Positions 56,201-64,000 of a DNA stretch of 64,000 nt are shown here, piece by piece. The notes beneath the pieces are model-generated. The model was not told the origin of the DNA and did not search any database. It saw only the letters and a program-made list of their open reading frames with translations. The stretch is from positions 2,232,001-2,296,000 of the forward strand of contig BRXU01000008.1 of the NCBI GenBank assembly GCA_030267565.1. The letters are read 5' to 3'. The position numbers and the translations under genes were made by a program. The stretch is from Pleodorina starrii. Its lineage: Eukaryota > Chlorophyta > Chlorophyceae > Chlamydomonadales > Volvocaceae. Every line of letters begins with the position of its first letter. The first letter of the stretch is position 1.

Positions 56201-59200
56201 TCGTACAATTCATTAAGTCGTACCTGGTCGAGATCCGTCAGGTCCGACGGCGGCGCGGTGACCGGCGGCAGTCCCGCCGCAATCTGCGCCGCCGCCGTCA
56301 CAATCGCCGCCGCCTGCATCGCTGCCTGGTGCTGCAACTGCAATTGGTGTGAGTCCATGCCGACCTGCGGCTGCAGTTGCTGCGGCTGCGGCTGCGGCTG
56401 CTGCGGCTGCTGATGTGGTTGTTGCAGCTGCGGTTGTTGCAGCTGCGGCTGAGGTTGTGGTTGCGGGGCCGCCTGCTGCGGCTGCGGCTGGGGTTGTGGC
56501 GGCGTCTGTATCGGCACCAAAATCGGCTGACCCATGGGTCCCTGCACCACGGTATAGCCGTACTGTTGTACGGCTGGAATGCCGCCGGCGGCGGCGACCT
56601 GCTGCGGCGGCGGCGGCTGCTGCGGCGGCTGGCCGCCGTACGGCGCCATCGCTAATCCGATGACGCCGTTGGGCCCTGCCTGCAGGATGGTGTACGGAAT
56701 GCCCGACGGTGCCGTCGACCCCGGTGCCACCACGAACTGTCCGGCAGCAGCAGCCGGCGGCGGCGGCGCCGCCGCTGGCGGCGGCAGCATCTGCTGCTGA
56801 GCTGGCGCCGCCGCTGCGGGTGCGGCGCCTGCTGGCGCCGGCGCCGCCGCTGCGGCCGCTCCCGGCCCCGACGGCTTCTTCGCATCCTGTCCCACAAGCG
56901 GTGAGTCCGCGGGGCGCTTCTCCCGCTGGGCCCTGCGCCATCCAGCCAGTCAGTCAGTCAGTCAGTCAGGACCAGCCAGGACCAGCCAGGACAAGAGAGG
57001 GCAGGGCAGGACAAGAGAGGATAAGAGAGGGCAGGGCAGGGCAGGACACGATAGGGCAGGCACAGGCAGGCAGCCGAGGGCGCGGTGGCGAGTCAGCGGC
57101 GCCTCCCCCTTTGGGTCAGGGGTCCGACTCGCAGACACCCACCAGCACGCCGACACGTACGGCAGATGACGTAATGCCTCCCCACCCCAATCAGGAAAAG
57201 CAAATCAATCCCGACACCCTCCCACATGCATACACACACACCTCCGAAACCTCCTCCCACCACTCGCGCTCGTCGTACTCCTTGCCTTCACCACCTCCGA
57301 AACCACCCCACCTCTGAAACCACCCCACCCCACCCCACCTCCTCTCCTTGTACTCCTGCCGCTCAATGTACTTGATCATGTTGGCTGCCGTGTCCTGCGC
57401 CCCCAGGCTCCCCAGCGCCGCCACAATGCGGTCCCTCCAGGGCACCGAGGAGGGCACCCGGCTCTTGAGCACCGCCGCCAGGCCGCCGCGCAGGGCGTTG
57501 CCCACGGACACGTCAGCACCCGTGCAGTTGGCGGCGGCGGGGGAGTTGCTGGCCAGGAAGCCTCCCTGGAGGGAGAGAGGGAGGGAGGGAGGGCGGGAGG
57601 GAGGGGAAGGAGGGGAAGGGGCAGCAGGGTTACACCACACCCCGGAGTGGGGTATCCACAAAGTGGGGGGGGGGGGTTGAGAGGGGCATGGCAATAGAAG
57701 ATAGAGGGGCACGACACAAGAGAGGCAAAGCGGGGCAGAGGAGGTGGGGGGCCAGGTCCCCCGCACACTCACACACCCCCCCCACCCCCACCCCCACCCC
57801 ACACCCACATCCACACACACACACGCGCCCCCCCTGCCCCCCCACCCACCTCCTTGGCCAGCGCCATGAGACAGGGCAGCAGCTTGCCCATCAGGTTGGG
57901 TCGAGACACGGTGATGCCCCAGGCAGCGGAGATGTGCGCGATCAGCCGGGCGGGGGGCTGCTCCAGAGCTACGGCGGGGCGCAGCGGCTCCAACAGCCAA
58001 CGAAGCTGCGGGTCGGCGTCGGCGGCCAGGCGCGCGGCGTCGGGCAGGCGCAGCTTGTTCACTAGCGTCTCGGGTACGCCTGGGGGAGGCGGGAGTGAAG
58101 TGGGGAGGCGGGGGAGGGAGGGAAGGTGGAGTATGGATTGGGGGTATGGAATTGGTGTAGAGGTATAGGATTGGTATAGAGGTATGGGATTGCGGCTAAT
58201 TAAAGTGGGGTGGGTGAAGGTAGGGGTGTATAACGGCAGGCACGGGGCATATGGATGGGGTGAGGAGTGTGTGAGGAGTGTGTGGTGGGGTGGTAGGTAG
58301 GGGTGTATAACGGCAGGCACGGGGCATATGGATGGGGTGAGGAGTGTGTGAGGAGTGTGTGGTGGGGTGGTGACCTAGGTATACGTGGCGGCAGAGCGGT
58401 GGAGTGGGGGGAAGGGGCCGCAGGCTGGGAAGGGTGCAGAGACCTCAAGGGAGGGGTACAGTGAGGGGCCCAGTGAAGGGACGGAGGGGATGTAGCTGGG
58501 TCGGAAAAGGGTCGGTCTAGTGGGTGAAGGATGTAAGGTGGGTAGCGAGGTGGTAGGGCAGAGGCGGAAACTGGAGGGGGTTGTTGAGGTGGTGTGTCAG
58601 CGCTTGAAAGGCTTCGTGGGGGGCCCCCGTGGTGCGCGTGTGGTGTGCGCGGAAGAGAGCGACTGAAAGGCGTCCGGGCAGTGCTGCTGGATGGTTGACA
58701 CCATTCGCAAGCCAGGCGGAAACAAACTGGGGCAACCCAAGCCGGCGGCAGCAGCAGCAGGGGCAGCAGCTGATACGGGCTGAAGGGCCCATCAGTCTGC
58801 GGTCAGCAGTCAGCGCGGCCCCGACAAGCACGATGGTGTGGACTTTCGCGAGGTGGGGTGGGATGGGTGGGTGGGCCCTGAAAGCTCGGGAGCAATCGCG
58901 AGAAACGAAGAACACTGCGACGGCCACCAGAAACAAAAACAGAAACAGCTGCTGCTGCACTGTAAAGCAATTCGTTCAGCAGCAACAGCAGCAACAACAG
59001 CAGCAACAACAACAGCGGCGGCAGCAGCAGCAGCGGCGGCAGCAGCAGCACCAGAAGCGATGGCGGCATCATCGTCATCAGCATTAGCAGCAGCATCGGC
59101 GGCAGCGGGCAATCAAGCGGCCACACTCCTCCTCCGTGTCCCTTTTGCGCCCAAAGCACAGAACAGCACCACACGCGCACCCGCCGGCACCCGGGCGCCG

Positions 59201-62200
59201 TGCTAAGCTGCCGTATGTACGGCATAAGAGTACGAACGACAAACGCAGGCCGGCCGCCGGTGCACAAACTGATGCAGCTAGAACAAGGAAACCGTGGGGG
59301 CCTTGCGCGCGTCGCAGGCGGCCATACCCATGGCGGCCGTATCTTGGAAACATTCCGAGCGCGCATCGAACGAGTCAATGTGTTAATTTCCTCTCTTCCC
59401 GCGACCCAAATCCCGCTTTTGGAAAACATGAAGTCATGGGGCAAACCACGATGACACCACCTCCCTCCCTCCGGTTTCACGAAACACGGAGCAGGACACG
59501 GACACGGACCGCTGGCTGCTCTCTCCAAACGCTGCGGACCGCTGCAACGCGGGGGGGGGGGTCGGCCGAGGCCAAGCGGCGCCGCCCGGATGTGCCCCTT
59601 CGTCGCATGCATGCATACATACATGTGGGGCCGAGCTTAGACCACCTTCCTGTTACAAGCCCCTGGACGGCCTGGCGGTGACCGCCGCCAACCCGATCGC
59701 CCGCTCATCCGCTCTCACCGCTCAACAACCCAACCCGCACGCATCACGCCTCAACACTCGGCGATAGCCGCCGCCATCAACAAAAGCATAGACGCAACGA
59801 GCCCAGAGACCCGCGGGTCAAGGGGTCTGTGGGACTGAGTCCTCGTGTGCGCAGCCAGCCGACCTGCCCGCCTTAACACCCCGGCGCCATCCCAACAGCT
59901 TTGGAGCCACAAGACGCAGCGACTCCCTAACACCCTGCCCAGCGGCGAGCGCGCACATGAGCCCGCCACGCGACGGCACCCTTTTTTCCGCATTGACGCA
60001 ACGCAAAGGAACCGGGGCTCTTGCAAACTTGGCGCCTGGTGCACACGACGGGAGGGCTGCTGACAAGCGACGGATGCCGCGCATGGCACGACGGGGCCGC
60101 GCACGGGGGGCTGCAGATGCAGATGCAGATGGGGGCTGCCGACAGTGGACCACCCCTCCTGAGCCGCCTCTTGCAGTCCCCGGCGCCCCGGCAGTCAGGG
60201 GGACGGACCAGGCACGACATCATCTAGGACCGCATCAATGCCGCAAAACTTGGCGCAGCAATGCAACTGGCGCAGCAATGAACCCCTCTTGGATGTGGAT
60301 GCGTTGGCGGATGCGGAGGCGGACGCGGGACGAGGCTGTTGTGTCCGAGGGGGCCCAGCTTAGGCGCGTGGAGCGCTGCCGCCCACCTCGCTGCGCCACC
60401 CGCGAGCCGGCAGGCCCTCGGCGCGGCCTTCTTGTAGTTATCACATGCATGAAGCGCGCACACGCACACGCACAGATGCCCCGCAAGCAACGCGATGCTG
60501 CGTCCGCGCAACGCCGCGAAGGTTGCAAGCTTGCTGCTGGCAGCACAGCACAGCACAGCACCGTCCGGCCGGCCACGGTGTGATTCACCGGAGCCGTTAC
60601 ATGCGCCGAAGCTGGAGCTGCAGCTGCCGTTGGGCTCCCGCTCGGCCGCCGCGAGGCGGGGTACTGCCCACACGAGGGCCGCGAGGCGCCGCACTTGGGC
60701 CCGGGGGACGGAACAACGACGCCTGGGCCGACCCCGCAACCTCGGCCACGCGCTGCCACGGCGCCCGCCGGCCGGACGGACGGGCACGACCCCACACGTA
60801 CACGTACACGACACGGACGGACGGGCACGACCCCACACGTACACGTACACGACACGGACGGACGGGCACGACCCCACACGTACACGTACACGACACGGAC
60901 GGACGGGCACGACCCCACACGTACACGTACACGACACGGACGGACGGGCACGACCCCGATGTGCATAAGCCAGCAGGCCACTGAAGAACAAATCAGACGG
61001 GATGTGAGGCAGGAGCAAGTGCAGGTGCAGGTGCACAGATGGTACGGCGCACACGTCATTTCGGACGTCGGGGCAGTCTGCGGCCATACGGCACACCGCG
61101 CCGCGCGGCACCGCGCCGCATCTGCGGACGCTGATTTTGCGCCGCCTGGGTCCCTCGCTCTGCGTCCCTCTTTGGCGCCAAAGCACCGCCTGGCGACACG
61201 CCACGGCCCGTTTCGACTGCCAGCGAGAGGCAGCAGCAGCCGCGGCCAATCGCAGCCGCCCCAGCAGCAGCCACAGCAAACCGCAGCCGCGGCCAATCGC
61301 AGCCGCCCCAGCAGCAGCCACAGCCGCCGCAGGATCAGCTCGTGGCCGGAACCTCGCCGCGCGATGCCGACGCCGCAACCACTTGTCAGACCAGGCGCCG
61401 TCAGCGAAACCACGCTGACCGCCACCACCGCCGCGGACACCAGCACCCGCACCCGCACCGGCGGCCCTGCAGCCCGGAAGGCCGCCGACTGCGACCGACG
61501 CCGCGCCAGAGCACCCCAGCAGCCCGGCGGGCCGTCCTCCTCCCATAACCGCCGGCCCCGACCGGCCGTCCTCCTCCCATGACCGCCGGCCCCGGCGAGC
61601 CGTCTCACGCTTACCAGATACGCTGGGCGCTGAATCGCCCGTGAACAGCAGGACTACGTGCTCCGCGAGCTTCGCCGCCGCCACCTTGACGCAGGTGCTG
61701 GGGTGCGCCTGGCTGACTGCGCACATGTCCACCTGCAGCCGCCGCACATTGTCCCACACGTCTCGCACGTCGGGCTGCGAAGGCTGCGGGGTGACAAAGG
61801 TGAAAGACACCGGTAGGCGGGGGTGGCGGTGGGGGTGGGGGTGGGGGGCGGAGAGGGTGTTGTATTGAAGGGGTGTGGGTGTGGGTGTCAGGGAGGGCGG
61901 CGCCTGGGGGAGGAGCTGGCGTTGGGGAGGCGGATCGGCAGAGGACCCGTCCGGGGGCAACTGGGTTATCGGAATGGCGGGACAGGGACAGGGACAAAAG
62001 ACGTGAGGGAAGGGGCACGAAATGGGCTTGCGGCGAAATGGGGGTGCGGGGAGACACGGTTCAGCTGCGTTGGGGAGGCGTTGGGGAGAAGGCTTCGCTG
62101 CTCGCTACTAAATGTAACGGCCAAGAGCAAGAACAGCGAGACGAGGTGCGAGACGGAGGAGGCAGGCGCTGGGTGCCAGGAGCACCCTCGCTTCATACGT

Positions 62201-63102
62201 TACGCGCCTCCAGCCGGAATGGTCTGCACACCCACGCAGGGGAGCAGGCACAATGACGCGGTGGATTGCGCGACACATTCTAAAGGGAGGGACACATCCT
62301 AACGTGGGGAGGCAGGGCGGGCGGGAGAGAGGGAGGGGCACATCCTCTCGGCGGAAAGGGTGCCACTGCAGTGCGGCTCAAGCTTTTGGCAGGCGGCGGC
62401 CCAGCCGCCCAAGCAACATCCCCGGGACATCCCCGAGGAACGACCTCCTGCTGGCATCACCTTTAGCGAAACCAAAGCCAGCGAAGCACGCAGGAGGCAC
62501 GCGAAAGCGAGCACCGCCTCCTTCACCACCCCCGGCACGTCGTCACGCAGAAGCGACGCCAGGCACGCCGCGCAGTGCGCGATGCCCTGCACGCCCGTGT
62601 GCTGGATGACCAGCTGGCCAGTGAAAGCCGCCAAGCTCCTCCGGACGTCTGGGCAGCCGTTTGTCTGGGAGGGGAACGCGGCGGGGGAGCACAGGGAGGA
62701 GGAGCAAGGCAACACAAGCAGTGCAGGTGTGGTGGCTTGCAGACGTCATGCAGAACTCCGGCATCGCAGACGCGGCTTCCTCATTGCCCTCCGCATCTGG
62801 TCTGATGACGCACCTGCAGCTGCTGCAGCACACCCGGGAGCCAGGTCGCCACAAAGTCGTCGGGACAGGGACCGCCATCGCCATTCCCAGGCTCCAACGC
62901 TTGACGCAGCGCATTCAGAGCCGTCAACTACGTGGCCAGAGAGAAAAGACACAGCTGAGTTTGGCCGACGGAATGGGGCTTTTGCCTCACTCGGTGGCTA
63001 TGCGCGTGCTTTTCGGCGAAACCTGCTGACCTGAGCGTCCGCCCCAGAAGCCGATCGCAGTTGCTCTATCAGTGGCGGCAATCGAAGGTGGATGGCCGTC
63101 AT
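47206..63102 (-). CDS. SYMPK: Symplekin (Pta1/ESP4-like), mRNA 3'-end processing scaffold
   Basis: Twenty-one exons in transcript order: 63102-63031, 62927-62814, 62664-62461, 61783-61615, 58079-57850, 57565-57339, 56932-56224, 55929-55243, 55055-54475, 54251-54083, 53311-53108, 52713-52603, 52181-52016, 51604-51174, 50823-50613, 50283-50201, 49827-49771, 49496-49422, 48920-48852, 48449-48174, 47994-47206. All borders are GT-AG with matching phase, giving 1877 aa. Symplekin scaffolds the cleavage/polyadenylation complex in the nucleus. The N-terminal HEAT-like part has PDVRRSLAAFTGQLV, DDVPGVVKEAVLA and GITVSRPNLMGKLLP, then the AQREKRPAD motif. A Gln/Pro/Ala-rich insert fills 56932-55243. 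The C-terminal symplekin domain has LSRRDVIGLLPVMLRS, SASELLLVLHRDLDP, LPRMFMRTVIQ, WTDRDQWRGFLLCA and PLLQLPEAVMEV. The last exon is Ala/Gly-rich and ends ELDFEDDL. Identity rests mainly on the C-terminal domain. Confidence 0.87.
50080..50198. repeat. 22-base minisatellite
   Basis: Five copies of a 22-base unit containing CCCCGATCTCGCC start at 50087, 50109, 50131, 50153 and 50175. It abuts the donor (50200/50199) of the symplekin exon 50283-50201 and so lies at the start of the next intron. Confidence 0.92.
52434..52491. repeat. GCTGTGTGYG simple repeat
   Basis: Alternating GCTGTGTGTG/GCTGTGTGCG units lie within the symplekin intron between exons 52713-52603 and 52181-52016. No coding meaning. 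Confidence 0.85.
58221..58374. repeat. Tandem duplication, 77-base unit
   Basis: TAGGGGTGTATAACGGCAGG begins at 58221 and again at 58298, with the following 57 bases also repeated. It lies in the 3.5-kb symplekin intron. Confidence 0.9.
58974..59065. repeat. CAG/CAA trinucleotide-rich tract
   Basis: About 90 bases of CAG, CAA and CGG triplets lie inside the 3.5-kb symplekin intron (CTG/TTG in the transcript sense). The plus-strand reading as polyglutamine has no gene around it. Confidence 0.85.
60771..60956. repeat. Minisatellite, 41-base unit, about 4.5 copies
   Basis: The unit includes GGGCACGACCCCACACGTAC and ACACGACACGGACGGAC, repeating at 60781, 60822, 60863, 60904 and 60945 with essentially no differences. 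It lies in the 3.5-kb symplekin intron. It is not a CRISPR array because there are no distinct spacers. Confidence 0.95.
61241..61598. repeat. Two short tandem duplications (47 and 34 bases)
   Basis: CGCGGCCAATCGCAGCCGCC starts at 61241 and 61288 (47-base period). GCCGTCCTCCTCCCAT starts at 61531 and 61565 (34-base period). Both lie at the transcript-upstream end of the 3.5-kb symplekin intron, just after the donor at 61614. Confidence 0.85.
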
Positions 63103-64000
63103 TTCCAGGAGCGCAGCACCTCGGTAAGGTATTCGTATGTCAAGCTACTTGCTGCGCCAGTCATACACCTCACGTATGCTACATCTAATGCTACACCAGG
63201 TATGAAAGAAGCATCAAAGAAAGCCGACGCTGAAAGTTGCCGACGATCAGTTCCGCAGATTGTCGGAACCCAGCCGCGTGCCCTGAGGCACTATACAATG
63301 CCAACATCCATGGCTACCTATGACACAGCTGCGAAATGCAATTGCGAACAAAAGGGGTCCAAGCCGTGTTCAGTACATTTGCCGTATTCTGCCACGATGG
63401 ATTCTGACTTTTTTCCCTAGGATCCCGCCTTCATGCCAATCCACCATTAACTGTAGTGTCAAGACAAGAATCGCTTGGCTTTTATCCAACGTAACTCGGT
63501 GATCGAATGAAGGGGCTGACCGTGACAGCTCCTTCCCGGCAGCCAACCTGCGCCACTTCGTCCTGCGCCAGGCACCACCTCACATCCCTTCCGCGTGGGC
63601 GGGCCTGCCCCATCAAAGCCCAGGAGGACACAGCGCCAAAGCAGGCGGACATACCCGTCTTAGAGGTATCAGGCGGCGCCCTCACAACTGCGTCGACGCC
63701 TGCACCGCTCCCTCCGCTTCCACCAATACCAGCCACCATCACCACGGTCCAATGCATGTGCCTTAACATAGTTCTGGGTCTCACTTCTTTCCCATTAATC
63801 TGCGCCACCACGGCCAGTTGTGAAGTCAGCGGCGGCCCGGTCCCTGCACCAGCTGCTTTATCAGCGCTTCTCCTGGCGTCGGCGTCCCAGGCCGCCGGCA
63901 CCTGCCTCCTCGTGGTTTCGGAGCTGTCAGAAGACTCCAGAAGGCGGCAACAAGCACCACCCAGCAGCCCAGCCCTCTCCTCCCAAGACGGCCCTCTCGC
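63103..64000. other. Symplekin upstream region; no further gene recognised
   Basis: The first 400 bases are less GC-rich and probably hold the symplekin promoter and 5' UTR. The last 500 bases have open frames on both strands without recognisable motifs; an exon of a neighbouring gene reaching in from the right cannot be excluded. Confidence 0.4.

Noticed and set aside
60771..60956. CRISPR-like array
   Set aside because: The whole 41-base unit repeats without unique spacers, and the context is a nuclear intron.
60224..61960. A 578-codon minus-strand open frame containing a Val-Gly-Ser-Cys repeat
   Set aside because: Apart from the true symplekin exon (61783-61615), which it overlaps at its start, it runs through an intron; the repeat is the 41-base minisatellite.

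Overview
The window looks like nuclear DNA of a volvocine green alga (Chlamydomonadales: the Chlamydomonas/Gonium/Volvox group). This rests on high GC, genes broken by many GT-AG introns, heavy Ala/Gly/Pro/Gln low-complexity insertions in conserved proteins, (CA)n and GC-rich minisatellites in introns, TGTAA pentamers downstream of several stops (the usual green-algal poly(A) signal), and an ankyrin/F-box-like protein of a type expanded in this order. No tRNA, rRNA, CRISPR or operon structure was seen. All gene models were built by hand: exons were joined at GT/AG borders with matching phase and checked against known family motifs.

Layout. 1-8.7 kb is repeat-rich. It holds a spliced Helitron Rep remnant (minus strand), a 311-bp direct duplication, a 2-kb foldback element with a nested terminal-inverted-repeat element at its centre, a smaller foldback, and a two-exon ankyrin-repeat gene (5887-7937). 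Two copies of one dispersed repeat bracket the whole block (1-500 and 8143-8745). From about 10 kb the window is a conserved gene neighbourhood. It contains an FBXO9-like F-box protein (+, 9970-12932); a predicted plastid membrane protein of unknown function (-, 14996-18477); translation factor eIF2-gamma (+, 18977-23996), divergent from the previous gene; a PLAC8-family protein (+, 25791-28051); a 20-exon HECT ubiquitin ligase (-, 31377-42876); an intronless alpha-SNAP (+, 43721-44638), divergent from the ligase; and a 21-exon symplekin (-, 47206-63102).

Functionally these are independent housekeeping genes: translation initiation, SNARE disassembly, mRNA 3'-end processing and ubiquitin ligation. 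They are not a pathway cluster. The most unusual protein is the HECT ligase. Its RCC1 beta-propeller appears to be split, with four blades at the N-terminus, then a UBA domain and a linker, then about three more blades before the HECT region. Every exon junction of this model is phase-consistent and the total length (1778 codons plus stop) closes in frame. The symplekin model (1877 aa) also closes in frame, and one of its introns is a 3.5-kb array of several tandem repeats.
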